From Diplolepis rosae (lineage: Eukaryota > Arthropoda > Insecta > Hymenoptera > Diplolepididae): a stretch of DNA of 64,000 nt. The notes beneath the pieces were generated by a model, which did not search any database, was not told where the DNA came from, and worked only from the letters and a program-made list of their open reading frames with translations. Below are positions 1-11,363 of this stretch, piece by piece; position 1 is the stretch's first letter, and the number at the start of each line of letters is the position of its first letter. The DNA lies in the NCBI GenBank assembly GCA_030998225.1, contig JAPYXD010000466.1, forward strand, positions 7,481,001 to 7,545,000. Reading direction: 5' to 3'. Both the position numbers and the translations under genes were made by a program.

Positions 1-264
1 CAGCTTATACAAGGCTTCAATAAACATAATCATATATTCAAAAAACTCCTTAGTTTTATCGACCTGAGGACTCGTGAGTCCAAAAATGGCGGCTGATCTA
101 TCTCCTATTGAAAATTCCGCCATTGGAAACGACATTGGAAACGTTATCATAAGCGATATCGTAAACGTTGTTGTAAGTGATATCGTAAACGACGTAGGAT
201 TTTGGGACCATATCCGATATCGTTTACGATGTCGTAAATGATACCGATTACGACCTTTTTTTTT
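1..264. other. AT-rich flank with short GATATC/ATCGTAAACG repeats
   Basis: No gene seen. Between about 120 and 245 the motif GATATCGTAAACG recurs twice in direct orientation (near 156 and 178) and again inverted near 213. Together they make an imperfect short palindrome. It could be the edge of a repeat element that starts outside the window. Confidence 0.35.
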
Positions 265-269
265 ATTAA

Positions 270-570
270 ATAAGACAAAATATTTTATTATTGTTACAAT
301 TTAAATCTATTTTACTGTATGAAAGGAATATGAAGACAATGGAAATTAATAAAAACATATATGTGTGTATTTAATTTCGAACGATTGTGAATATTTGTGT
401 GCCGTTTCGAATTTGCACTCTTATTAAACTTTCATGATGCCGAAAAATCATAAATAAAAATATGTTTATAGATAGACCAATATGTTAATAACGGTTTCCA
501 TTGTTTTTATATACCTTCCATACAGTTAAATAGATTTAAATTTGACTAATAATAAAATATTTTGTCTTAT
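270..570. mobile_element. TTAA-flanked MITE (piggyBac-like)
   Basis: The sequence at 270-344 (starting ATAAGACAAAATATTTTA) returns as an imperfect reverse complement at 496-570. The two arms are about 75 bp with a 150-bp centre and no ORF. Both outer edges abut TTAA (266-269 and 571-574), the target duplication typical of piggyBac-type elements. Assignment to piggyBac rests on the TTAA alone. Confidence 0.65.
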
Positions 571-585
571 TTAATTCTGAAACGT

Positions 586-1340
586 AATATACTATTGTGC
601 AGATCTTTATTTATTTTTCAACATAATCTCCTTTCAACTCTATACACTTTTCCAAGCGTTTCTCCAACTTTTTTAAGCCGTCCAAAAAGTAGGATTTCGG
701 AAGGTCCTCAAAATAGGCATCTGTTTGGGCGATTACCTCCTCGTTCGACTGGGGGAGTCACTGGGGGCCAAATCCGGTCAATATGGTGGATGTTGTAATA
801 ATTCGAATTTTAATTACATAATATTGGCCATCGGAGCTGTGCAGGTGTACACCCGTGCATTGTCTTGATGGAAGAGGATCTTCTTCTTTATCAAATGAGG
901 ACGTTTTTTCTTGAATTTTTCGCTTAACCGGTGCAATAGCGACGCATAATACGTTCCAGTTATCGTTTGTACTTTTTCCAAGTAATAGGTGTAGATGATT
1001 CCGCGTGCATCTAGAAAAACCGTGGCCATCACCTTGTCGGCCAATTTCACTGTATTCGCTTCCTTCGGAGCCCGTTCATTTTCAAAAACACACTGTTTGG
1101 ACTGTTTCTTTGTCTCTAGAGTGTAGTGGTGTATCCATGTTTCGCCCACAGATTTTTTTCACACCCAATTTTGGTGCAAAATTCAAAACACTGTACCTTA
1201 CAATATGCCTATGGCCTCAACTATTTTGCGTACTTTGATTCGTTGATCACTCAAAACCATATCGTTTCGATCTTTTTCGGTGTTATGCCTTTTGAATATA
1301 AGTGTTTAATCACCGCTCGAAACTCACTTTGTTTCATTTT
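586..1340 (-). pseudogene. mariner transposase relic
   Basis: The minus-strand translation shows a mariner transposase in order. It has an N-terminal helix-turn-helix start (MKQSEFRAVIKHLY near 1337), a DQRIKVRKIVEA segment near 1235, and the catalytic signature with ETWIHHYTLE near 1145. The second catalytic Asp lies in FHQDNARVYT near 860, and the C-terminus ends near 600. The N-terminal linker is deleted and the coding frame breaks several times, so it is dead. The + strand ORFs here are shadows. No TIRs were recognised. Confidence 0.75.
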
Positions 1341-1414
1341 TCTAAATACACAAAAGTATTTTGCTTCAATCGACAATAAAAACGAAACCATGTGATTGAA
1401 GCTATAGATTAAAA

Positions 1415-1572
1415 TTCGTGGAAGGAGCTGAAAGCCATACCGGAAAGAGCCTATAAAAAGTATTTTTAATGCTGGAAAAAACGCTGACATATGTGCGTTG
1501 CATTAAATAAGGCCTACTTTGAAGGCGACAAAATAAATATATTTGAATACATGAAAATTGTGCGTTTTAATT
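1415..1572 (+). pseudogene. mariner transposase C-terminal fragment
   Basis: A plus-strand reading gives KELKAIPERAYKKYF, a stop, then CWKKR, a stop, and AYFEGDKINI. This is the end of a mariner transposase (the WKKRWHKCI...YFEGD type). Two Trp codons have become stops. It lies head to head with the minus-strand relic before it and is a separate insertion. Confidence 0.65.
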
Positions 1573-1612
1573 AACAATTACTTGTACTTTTTTGAATTCA
1601 TCCATATATATC

Positions 1613-1954
1613 CACAGTGTGATCTAAAAATAACCGAACTTTTTAGTTATGGAATTAAACAAGAATGTGTAAACTTGAGTACGATTCATATAATCATCAC
1701 CATAAACTTTTTTTAATAATTCATAAATCTCAGTAAATTTTTTACCGAGTTTCATTATGTTTTTACGACATAACCACAAAAACTACTGTCATTAAAACGT
1801 GCGTAATTTTGTGACCTGCCAACTGATTTGCTTGAACTTGGTTGCGCTTGAAAGAAGAAAAATGTACCTTTGTAACTCTGCCAACGTTTAATAGATGGCG
1901 CTGCGTGTTCTATGATTTAAATTAAAAGTTCGGTTATTTTCAAATCACACTGTG
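1613..1954 (-). mobile_element. Mariner deletion derivative (CACAGTGTG family)
   Basis: This 342-bp element has 30-bp terminal inverted repeats, CACAGTGTGATCTAAAAATA at 1613 and its complement ending at 1954, followed by TA. The minus strand still encodes a short piece of transposase (KKVYGDDYMNRTQVYTF, around 1665-1715). That piece matches the N-terminal part of the larger copy at 55567-58120 in this window, so it is an internally deleted copy of that family. Confidence 0.8.
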
Positions 1955-1971
1955 TATATACTCGTAAACTC

Positions 1972-1972
<1 letters not shown>

Positions 1973-2008
<36 letters not shown>
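1973..2008. repeat. (TA)n microsatellite
   Basis: About 18 uninterrupted TA dinucleotides directly downstream of the mariner derivative. TA-rich target DNA is favoured by mariner elements. Confidence 0.95.
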
Positions 2009-2009
<1 letters not shown>

Positions 2010-2101
2010 GATACATCTGGATTTAGAGACTTGACATGAATATGTTGTAAATTAGAAGTTTCATTTGAAATTGCTCGTTATTTTGGCAGCTGTTAATAAA
2101 A

Positions 2102-2809
2102 ATGGAATTATACACGTTTCAAAAACCCATTGAAATTGTTAAAATTTACGACAAAAATCTATGAAAATGAACCTGAATTTCACCGAAAAATCATAATGAG
2201 CAATAAGGCTCATTTCCAGCTTGGAGGCTACGTTAATAAGCAAAATTGTCGCATTTGTAGCTCGAATAACCCAAAAATGATTGTTGAAAAGCCTCTCTAT
2301 CTGCAACGTGTAATTGTTTGGTACGGTTTTTGGACAGGAGGGATCTTTGGTCTTTATTTCTTTGAAAATTAAGCAGAAGCGGCTGTTTCGGTTAATAGAT
2401 TGCGCTATCGAACAATGATTAATGAATTTATATGGCCAAAATTGGAAAACATGGATGTGGACGATGTTTATTTACAAGACGGCGCTACGTGCCACACATG
2501 TGGTGAAACCATCGGTCTTTTGCGTGAAAAGTTTCCAGGCCGAGTGATTTCTCGAAACGTCGATTACAATTGGCCGCCGAGATCATGCGATTTAACACCT
2601 CTAGACTTTTTTCATTGGAGTCACGTGGAAAATAAGGTTTATGCTGATGCTTCTAAGTCAATTCAAGAACTCAAAGAGAAGATTTGTGCCGTTATCGACG
2701 AAATAGAGCCTCAAATGTGCAAAAATGTAATGGAAAATTTCATCAAAAGAGCATGGTCCTGCAAGCGTAGCCGTGGAGGCCATATGAATGATATTGTTTT
2801 TCATTATTA
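2102..2809 (+). pseudogene. Tc1/mariner-superfamily transposase relic (Tc3-like)
   Basis: The reading starts MELYTFQKPIEIVKIYDKN at 2102, breaks, then continues in one frame from 2130 to 2809. Recognisable blocks are EFHRKIIMSNKAHFQLGGYV, the second Asp in LQDGATCH, the third Asp in PPRSCDLTPLDFF, and a C-terminus ending RGGHMNDIVF. About 200 N-terminal residues are deleted. A single in-frame TAA lies at 2370. The first catalytic Asp (normally S-D-E-A-H-F) is Asn. This copy is inactive. Confidence 0.8.
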
Positions 2810-5448
2810 ATGGCAAACCTTCCGCTATTAAATGAAGTAAAAATCAAATGATTTTTTACATAAAACATGCATTTTTCTTATATATCAAAATGAAACCTCT
2901 AATTGGAAAACCCTTTACATTTAATATTTATAACGTGGGTGCAATCTGCAATATTATGTATTTCCTTGCTCATTTTGTCTTACACCTGGCCCTTATGGGA
3001 TTAAAAGCATATATATACCGAGCCAAAATTCGAACTGGATACTTCGAAACACGAATAGTTCTGAGACGCTTCCTTAGCTACCTCCATCAGAATCAGTTTT
3101 GCTTTAAGCACCGAGTAACATCCTATTGTGAATAATAACTTAACAACCCACTTACTCAAACTCCTGACTGTCTATCGTGGGAAAATCGATTTTTCTTTTG
3201 AGTTAACCTATCTTAAATTCTGCGCTTCCGAATCCTGAAAGGTTTAGCCTGAATCATTTTACACTTTTTTTTCTGCGCGCCACGAGATCACCGCCCGGTC
3301 GATGGCGATCAATACTCGCGTCACGGCCAAGGCTTCACCACGAGCGATGGAGGAAATAACGCGACACGCTACCACAACACTTCAGCACACCACGAAGAGG
3401 ATCTTTGGTTTCAGGTGGATGTGAGTCCCGCCTGCTCAAGAACACCAAGGAGAGGAGTTCGCCGTCGCTTTGTTGACAGGTTGTCAACAAACTAACCTGG
3501 GCGACGAGGTTAATCAGAACTCGACGTAAATGTCGGTAATGTCGTAAGCTTTGTAAGCGCCAGCGTCTTCCGGTTTCGCGAGCACGTCAGCGGATCTCGC
3601 CATATTTGTTCATTCTCTGTTCGGCGTTCGTACTGGCAGGTGTGCCTAGGGGAAAAATAACTTTGAGGATTTTCTCCAAATTTAAAATATCGAGGATGAT
3701 CAGCCGTGGATGTTGGCGAGGGCGTCGGCGACTTACAAGTAGCTGTTGACCTATTTTTCTTTGTGTCTTGAATTTAAATTAGTCAAATAAAGTGAGCAGT
3801 AAAATTTTGGGTGGTGTGCGACTCAAACACTTCGCCACTAAGATTCCGAGGCGGCAAACTGGGTCAGCCTTATTAGTTAAATATAAAAGTAGAGTCAATG
3901 TCCGCGTAAATAGTTGATTCGAACTCATAAGGTCGTTGAAAGGGCACGGGTTCTAGCGCCCGAACAATAACATGAATTATCGAAGTTTGAAGTGTCCGTG
4001 ATTGCGAGCAGTGGCGTTGCTCCTTATCCCGCGCTCTCCGCGGTATTTAGTGGTCCCTGTAGCTTCGGTTACGAGGGTACAGGGTGACCCGTCGCGAGCG
4101 GACCGGTCAACTCATACTTTGTATTCAATTTGAATTTTTTGTTATTTTCCAAGTAAAATATCCTGGCGCTCAACTCTGTACATTAGTCGAGTTTAAGGTT
4201 AGGTTCGGTAAATCATATCTGGTAGGGTTAGGTTGCCCGAGGTGCAATATAAAGCCCCGAACTTTGTAAATACTACTGTTTTTAATAAATATTGTTTATC
4301 CGATACGTGACGAAAAATAGTAGTCCATAATTATTTCAAACAAAAGAAAATATAACCTAACCTTAATCCATCTGTAAAATTGAAACATAAGGTTACAATG
4401 TATATGTTAACAGGTCGGTGCAATTGTACTAAGTTATAATTGTACTGACTCATCTATTATTTTATACATTAGTTTTTAATCTTTTTCTTATAGTATTTAT
4501 GTAATACATGATTTTTTAGTGTCTACATTTTGGAATTTATTTACGTCATCTTGCGGATCCCCAATAATGTGATTGATGTTATTGATTGATTATCCATTAT
4601 TGGTTATCGCTGATTATTATGTACCAGTGTTTGATTATTATTATTAACCATTTAACGACTGTTGTTAACATTATTGAATATTATTGTTGTTTCTTTTCGT
4701 TAAATAATTGTTAATGTTTATTGGTCTGAGTTACTACATTACCAAAGGTAAGGCAGTTTTCTTATTTTATACAACTCAACTACCTTGTCGATCTCGGGTA
4801 ATTATCCTATGGACAAGTAGTTATCATCGCAGTGCTGTGATTTACATCCGTCAATTGTCTTGCCGATATCTAGTAATTTCTAACAGGTGTTTTCCTACTA
4901 TTAGTGTTGTAATGAGGAGACATGCATTAGTTATATCCCTGGGAGTTTACTGGGCTGCCTAGACACAGGCGAAAAGGGATGAAATTTCTAAAATATCAGG
5001 GATGTAACATTATAACTAGGTGACTGAGCGAATCAAGAACTTATTGAACTTGAAGAATCTATATAACTAGATTCTATGCAACTTTTAGTTACATTATGTA
5101 AACTGTTAGAGTAAAACAGAATTTATCAGAAAATTGCTAAATAAAACAAATTACACTCGACTTGCGCTAAGGCGAAGCAGATTAAGCCGAGTGATCGCGT
5201 CAATGCGTTCGCGAGAGGGGATCCCATTCACTTTCCGCAACCTGCGTCGTGTGTTTAGTTTTGATGTTTGCGCGTGTAAATAGAATCACGTTGGTAACTC
5301 ATGTTTCGTAGTCAACGCAACGTCCGACGCCTTACCGGGAATTTTGCCGCGTCTTAGCCCGAACGACGTCCTAGCGGTGTTCGCCCTGGCGCGAGTCAAG
5401 TGTACTTTTTTTCACTAAATTGAGTATAGCTTTTATACCTTCACGCAG
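2810..5448. other. Gene-free interval, GC-richer patches
   Basis: No ORF of note and no recognised family. Two patches (about 3250-3650 and 5160-5400) are clearly richer in G+C and CpG than their surroundings. They could be leader or LTR sequence of a retroelement, but I found no primer-binding site, polypurine tract or LTR pair. 4550-4710 is TTATTGATTATT-rich simple sequence. Confidence 0.4.
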
Positions 5449-5471
5449 TTGCTGGATAACAGAAATTATTA

Positions 5472-5590
5472 TTGGAAAAATTTTCTGTCAAAAAAGGAAC
5501 GCTTCCACTCCGCTGGGTATCGAGCCCAGGACCTTTCGATTGCCGGTCGAATGCTCTATCATTTAAGCTACGAAGGTTCCGCACAACTTT
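5472..5590 (-). repeat. tRNA-derived SINE-like fragment
   Basis: On the minus strand this reads like a degraded tRNA: a D-arm like GCTTAAATGATAGAGC, then GGCAATCGAAAGGTCC, a T-arm around CTGGGCTCGATACCCAG, and an A-rich body. Similar sequence recurs at 5800-5888 (+), 34799-35357 (both strands) and 50563-50640 (+). The acceptor stem does not pair and the copies are dispersed, so this is a tRNA-derived repeat and not a tRNA gene. Confidence 0.6.
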
Positions 5591-5764
5591 TCTCACAGAA
5601 TCTATTTACGCCTCTTGCAGCTACGGATATACCATGAACTATTTACTAATCTTTCCATATCATTTCAGTCGATTATGTCGATCATTAGAAGAGTGTATCA
5701 CTCACCATGATAACGGAACTCTACTATATCGACCTTATCAACCTGTGATTTAGAATTAATTTAA

Positions 5765-5924
5765 CGTCATTTAGGACGAGATGGAATTTTTAAATATAAA
5801 TAGAGCATTCGACCAGCAATCGAAAGGTCCTAGGCTCGATACTCAGCTGAGTGGAAGCGTTCCGTTTTTTAAAGAAAATTTTTCCAATTTATGAAAGAAA
5901 AATTCCATCTAGCCTTAAATGGCG
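5765..5924. mobile_element. 160-bp TTAA-flanked MITE carrying tRNA-like sequence
   Basis: TTAA at 5761-5764 and 5925-5928 bracket an element. Its ends are CGTCATTTAGGACGAGATGG and the imperfect complement of that sequence (CCATCTAGCCTTAAATGGCG). The interior holds the tRNA-like SINE fragment on the plus strand. It shares the TTAA at 5925-5928 with the next element. Confidence 0.75.
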
Positions 5925-5928
5925 TTAA

Positions 5929-7950
5929 CCCTTTCAGAGGCACATTTTTCTGGTGCATCTACTCCAAATATGATAGTGGCTGTAAGGGTTTTCGGGGTTG
6001 CTGATTACGAATCTGAAGTCAGATTTTCAAAATTCAAAATGGCGGATCCAATATGGCCGCTCAAATTTTCAAAAAAGGGTAAATTGATGCTAAATTTTGG
6101 TTATAAGGGTTTTTAGGATCGCTGATTACGAATATGAAGTCAGATTTTCAAAATTCGAAATGGCGGATCCAATATGGCGGTCAAAATTTTCAAAAAAAGG
6201 CAATTTAATGCTAAATTTCGGTTATAAGGGTTTTTGGGATCGCTGATTACGAATATGAAGTCAGATTTTCAAAATTCGAAATGGCGGATCCAATATGACC
6301 GACAAAATATTCAAAAAAAGGCAATTTAATGCTAAATTTCGGTTATAAGGGTTTTTGGGATCGCTGATTACGAATATGAAGTCAGATTTTCAAAATTCAA
6401 AATGGCGGATCCAATATGGCCGTCAAAATTTTCAAAAAAGTGTAAATTGATGCTAAATTTTGGTTATTAGGGTTTTTAGGATAGCTAATTACGAATATGA
6501 AGTCAGATTTTCAAAATTCAAAATGGCGGATCCAATATGGCCGTCAACATTTTCAAAAAAGGGTAAATTGATGCTAAATTTTGGTTATAAGGGTTTTCAG
6601 GATCGCTGATTACGAATATGAAGTCAGATTTTCAAAATTCAAAATGGCGGATCCAATATGGCCGCCCAAATTTTCAAAAAAGGGTAAATTGATGCTAAAT
6701 TTTGGTTATAAGGGTTTTTAGGATCGCTGATTACGAATATGAAGTCAGATTTTTCAAAATTCGAAATGGCGGATCCAATATGGCGGTCAAAATTTTCAAA
6801 AAAAGGCAATTTAATGCTAAATTTCGGTTATAAGGGTTTTTGGGATCGCTGATTACGAATATGAAGTCAGATTTTCAAAATTCAAAATGGCGGATCCAAT
6901 ATGGCCGTCAAAATTTTCAAAAAAGTGTAAATTGATGCTAAATTTTGGTTATTAGGGTTTTTAGGATAGCTAATTACGAATATGAAGTCAGATTTTCAAA
7001 ATTCGAAATGGCGAATCCAATATGGCGGTCAAAATTGTCAAAAAAGGCAATTTAATGCTAAATTTCGGTTATAAGGGTTTTTGGGATCGCTGATTACGAA
7101 TATGAGGTCAGATTTTCAAAATTCAAAATGGCGAATCCGATATCCCGGAAGAAAGGAATGTGATTTAGAAATTTGTTTATAAAAAAATTAATAATGAAAG
7201 TACGCAATCATAATGGAACTGTTTCAATGATTTATGTTAGGTCTGTCGTTTGCGAGCGTATCACTTTATTTCGCTGCAATAACACTTTTTACTAAGATTC
7301 ACCTAGCAGTCACGGAAAAAAATTATTAAGAAATTTTGCTATGGAAAATACTGAAAACTCAATGGTGAAGAAAAGACTTGTATAACTTCTATCCGCTGTT
7401 GTGGGGCCAAAGTAATAGTGCGTGTAACATGCACATTGGCCATTCAGTGTAAAGAAAGTTACTAGGACCTCAATGATGACATAAGATCTTAGAGTTATAA
7501 AGTTGAATAAGTATATTCATGAAATTAAAAATAATTTGCCCGTAAACAATGTTAAATAAATAAGCAAATTACGAAATATAAAAAAAATTCATTATTCGAA
7601 ATATTTGAAATTTTTTTTTGAAAAAACTAGAGTACGAAAAAATCCAAAAAAATATATATCATCAAACTAAGTGTGTAGAATGCGTCAGAAAGTCAGCAGA
7701 AGCTCACCTTTGCAGGTTACGGAAAAACCGATTTTTTTCTGAAACAAACGTGTTTTTTCGTGTTACTTTTTTATAGCAAACAAATATATAAATAAAATAA
7801 TGCAATTTTTCACCAGATTATAATAACTCAGACTACTAAGAGTCTAATAAGTATATATTTGCATAGATCAAGTGCTAAAATATATCGGAAATATAAAAAA
7901 GACTAAGACAAAAAAGGTGGTACATAATCGTCCCACCGCCCCTGAGAGGG
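5929..7950. mobile_element. TTAA-flanked element carrying a minisatellite
   Basis: The ends are CCCTTTCAGAGGCAC after TTAA (5925-5928) and the complement of CCCTCTCAGGGGCGG before TTAA (7951-7954). A TTAA duplication with CCC...GGG ends is what piggyBac-type elements leave. There is no transposase. The left 1.2 kb is a tandem array. The rest (7145-7940) is AT-rich without a gene. Confidence 0.75.
5945..7141. repeat. ~121-bp tandem repeat, about ten copies
   Basis: The landmark GAAGTCAGATTTTCAAAATT recurs near 6013, 6137, 6257, 6378, 6498, 6618, 6739, 6862, 6983 and 7104, a period of about 121 bp. Two variants alternate: one has GGGTAAATTGATGCTAAATTTTGG, the other GGCAATTTAATGCTAAATTTCGG. A further variant pair (TTATTAGGG with ATAGCTAATTACG) occurs twice, which suggests duplication of a multi-unit block. 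Stops appear in all frames beyond one unit, so it is not coding. Confidence 0.9.
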
Positions 7951-8204
7951 TTAAATTAATTCTAAATCACAGGTTGCTAAGGTCAATATAGTAGAGTTAC
8001 GTTATCATGGTGAGTGATACACTCTTCTAATGATCAACATAATCGACTGAAATGATTTGGAAAAATTAGTGAATAGTTCATAGAAATTATTATTTTCTAC
8101 AAATAGCATATGCATCCAGTATCGTATTCGGTGTACAATTTTGCTTCCGTCGTTTTTTCCCAAAATTTGAGGCTTTATTCTTAAAAAGTGATTATCCATT
8201 CATA

Positions 8205-8880
8205 ATTCAAAGTACTGTCCATCGCTAGCCACTAGTTTTTTCTAGCTTCCTGCAATTGTCGGATACCATCTGGAAAAAATGATGCATCTTTTGAGGCGAT
8301 CTATGAATCGATCCATTTTTTGACTTTTTCATAAGAGCGGAAATGCTAATGAGCCAGGCCGTATACTATCCATCAAAATAAATGCTAGTCGGAAGGAGCA
8401 AAGTCTGCAGATGACGGTAGGTGGGGTAAGACCTCCCATTTCAGCGTTTTCAAGTATGTCTTGACTGGTCTTGCGACATGTGGCCGAGCGTTGTCATGCC
8501 GGAGGATAACTTTGTCATATCTCTCTTAGTACTGTATCTTGGCACCGGGAATAATCAATCTGGCCGTCGACATGGAGGCATGTCTGGGCATTCCCCATGA
8601 TTTTCTGCGCTTGGGATTATCGTAGTGGACCCATTTTTTGTCGCCGGTCACAATGCGATGTAAAAACCCATTCCGATTCCGTGTTTGAAGCAACTGTTTA
8701 CAATCAAAGAAACGCCGTTCAATATATCTCGGCTTCAACTCGTACAGAACCCAATTGTTAATTGTTAATGATTCTGCCAATCCTTCTTACGTTTGGCACG
8801 AGTCTTCAGCAAATAATGCCACCCAATTCGGAATCTTCGAAAATTTTCTCTTTTCCACCGCCATGCCGGTCCTCGATATG
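8205..8880 (-). pseudogene. mariner transposase relic
   Basis: The minus strand reads VLYELKPRYIERRFFDCKQL and then the first catalytic Asp in IVTGDKKWVHYDNPKR (around 8620-8660). Frame-shifted remains of the second and third Asp blocks follow (around 8500 and 8420), down to the end near 8210. The N-terminal domain (8790-8880) has stops. The family is the mellifera-like branch with the ELKP...TGDEKW...YDNPKR signature. Inactive. Confidence 0.7.
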
Positions 8881-9302
8881 AAAATTATTGCTATTTTAAA
8901 GTAGTAAAAGTAAACGTATAAATTTTAGAAATAAAACTGAAATTCAAAAGCAGGCCTATTTATATATATTCCGCGCCACAGCATCTGGTCGTTTCTCAAA
9001 TATTTCACCTCAATTTTTTATCTTTCCAAGGTCACAAAAACCATTTTTTCACAACTCATTTTTGACGTGAAATTTCCTGCTCTTTTCAAATCCGCAGTCA
9101 AATTAGGGGTTCTCATTTAAGAAAAGGGTCTTACCTCTATTTGACCTTGAAAATTGACCTGAAGGACAAACTTTATGGTTCAGTCAAATGTCTCCCTCGG
9201 TGCTGGTCAACCATTGTTCGAACCATTTTTTCGTTGATAAAGTATTTTTAAAGGTATTTGGGATTACAGATTAAAATGGCTCACCGCGTATATCTGCTCA
9301 TA

Positions 9303-9744
9303 CCCAGGAAAAGAGAAACGATTGATTGAAATTTCTGTGAATTGCGTATCTTAAAATTTACGATTGAAGGTTTCTGAATCTGCAGCCTTATCTGAAAACG
9401 ATTGCATCAAAATATTGTTGAATTGCGTTCAGGACTTTTCAATCGTATAAATTTGTTTCAATGGCGTTGAATCGTAGTTTTAAGATTAAGTGACACAGTC
9501 TATTGAATTTAAATCGTCAAGGTACGATTCGTGAATTGTTTTTCTCAATCGTGAAATCACGATTAACATCAGTAAAACAAATTTTTACGAATGGAAAAAG
9601 CGTAAAAACTGTTCAACAAAGTAATGATTTAATCGGTCTGGAATCAAATGGCCCATAACACAACTAAACGAAAATATTTTGAATCTACAATTTTAAAATA
9701 CGCAATTCACAGCGATTTTAGTCTATCGCTTTTCGTTTCCTGGG
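9303..9744. mobile_element. 442-bp TA-flanked MITE with CCCAGGAAA ends
   Basis: TA (9301-9302) precedes CCCAGGAAAAGAGAAACGAT, and the complementary sequence ends at 9744 before TA. The arms align over about 60 bp and share TGAATTGCGTAT. There is no ORF. The same ends bound the 7.1-kb element at 36693-43811, so this is probably a non-autonomous relative of it. The interval 8881-9302 before it holds nothing recognisable. Confidence 0.8.
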
Positions 9745-9954
9745 TATGCTAGATTTGTTACGTAAGTTTGATCGAATGACTCATCTAGTAGACAAAAATT
9801 ACAAATTTATTCTTGCCATTAATGATAAAAGTGATATCGGATTGATCAACATTGATGTTGAATTTTTATATTCATATATTTATATTTTTGATAAATGATT
9901 TGATAATGTTACTTGTCATAACATATTCTAATTACATATTTATTATCGATAACA

Positions 9955-11220
9955 CGTGGATCAATAAGTCTCGGGATCGACACATAGATGGCGTTGCCAA
10001 CAAAAGTTCTGTATGAATTTTCATGAGTACCAACCTTCAAAAGATACCTGTCAAAATTCCATGACATTCTGATGTTTGGTCCACGAGTTACAGTGATTTA
10101 AGTGACGCTAGTCTTGATATTCTCAAAACAATGGATTGGAAACAATTTCGTGTGTTGATTTACCATTGCTTTTTGATAAAAAAAAACACAGTGCAAGCTC
10201 AGCAATGGCTTGAAGAGTGCTACGGGGACTCTGCTCCATCAAAAACAACCATTTGTGGGTGGTATGCTGAGTTTAAACGTGGTCGTACAGACACTGAAGA
10301 TGATGAACGCTCCGGCCGGCCAAATGAGGTAGTTACACCGGAAACCATCAGAAAAGTCCACCAAATCGTTTTCGAAAACCGTAAATTAAAATTGCGTGAA
10401 ATAGATGACACCTTAAAGATATCATACGGCAGTGTGTACGCTATTTTGCATGAACATTTGTCTATGAGGAAGCTGTTGTCATAGTGGGTGCCGCGTTTGC
10501 TCACAGTGGATCAAAAACGACAAAGTTTCGTTGATTCCGAGCGCTGTTTGGAGTTGTTTCGCCGAAATAAAACGAATTGTTTGCGTGGGTATGTGACAAT
10601 GGACGAAACCTGGATCCATCACTACACTCCGGATTCAAAGCGGTCGTCAGCCGAGTGGACTGCAGTCGGTGAGAAGCGTCCAAAGCGGCCAAAAACGCAA
10701 ATGGGGGCCGGTAAGGTTATGGCCTCAGTATTTTGGTATGCTCATGGAGTTTTGTTCATTGACTACCTTGAAAAAGGTAAGACGATCAATAGCGAACGTT
10801 ACATTGGCCAATTGATGCGTTTGAAGAACCAGGAGGGAAACGGCTCCAAATGAAAAAGAAAAAGGTGCTCTTCCACCAACACAATGCGCCGTGTCACAAG
10901 TCACTCGCTACTATGGCGAAATTAAATGAATTGAGCTTCGAATTGCTTTCGCACCCACCATAATAACGGGATCTGGCCACCAGCGACTACTACCTGTTTT
11001 GCAGACCTCAAAAAAATGCCCCAAGGAAAGAGATTCTATTCCAACGAGGAAGTTATCTCCGAAATGAACGCTTATTTCGAGGCTAAAGATAAATCGTTCT
11101 ACACGAAAGGTATTGAAATGTTAGAGAAGCGCTGGACTGATTGTGTTGCTTTTGAAGGAGACTATGTAGATGAATAAAGTCGAGTTTTGCCAAAATTGTG
11201 AGAAATAATATCTTGTGAAT
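9955..11220 (+). mobile_element. Near full-length mariner with dead transposase
   Basis: The transposase starts at ATG 10131 and runs to a TAA near 11177 with breaks. It has a helix-turn-helix region (MDWKQFRVLIYHCF; KTTICGWYAEFKRG), then WVPRLLTVDQK after a TAG at 10482, and the first Asp in MDETWIHHYTP near 10605. The second catalytic site reads FHQHNAPCHKS, so Asp has become His. The third Asp (DLATSDYYLF) follows two stops. A +1 frameshift lies near 10830. The left end near 9955 (ACGTGGATCAATAAGTC) is typical of this mariner type. The right end was not fixed. Confidence 0.85.
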
Positions 11221-11363
11221 GTCCGCCTTTTGCTGTGATACAAGCGAGAGGCCAGTTTTCAGCGTTTCTCATCACTTATTTGCAACATTTCTCTCGGTAT
11301 TTTACGAATTTCTTAGCAAATTTTGGTTTTAAGAACACGAAGAGATTGTGGCTTGTTGATATA

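Larger units (their letters stand above)
5634..8081. repeat. Palindromic element split by later insertions
   Basis: The 131 bp at 5634-5764 is repeated as its near-exact reverse complement at 7951-8081. Without the material between, the two arms meet at a central TTAA and form one ~260-bp palindrome. A 50-bp piece of the same arm occurs alone at 30118-30170, so it is a dispersed family. The material between the arms consists of the two elements listed next. Confidence 0.8.

Noticed and set aside
3900..3975. LTR primer-binding site (TAGCGCCCGAACAA)
   Set aside because: It resembles a tRNA-complementary site, but no LTR pair, gag or polypurine tract is nearby, so I did not call it.
4195..4235. 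Telomeric TTAGG repeats (GGTTAGGTT words)
   Set aside because: Only two isolated words in about 40 bp, not an array.
5945..7141. CRISPR-like regular repeats
   Set aside because: The units are contiguous ~121-bp tandem copies without unique spacers, in a eukaryotic context; this is a minisatellite.
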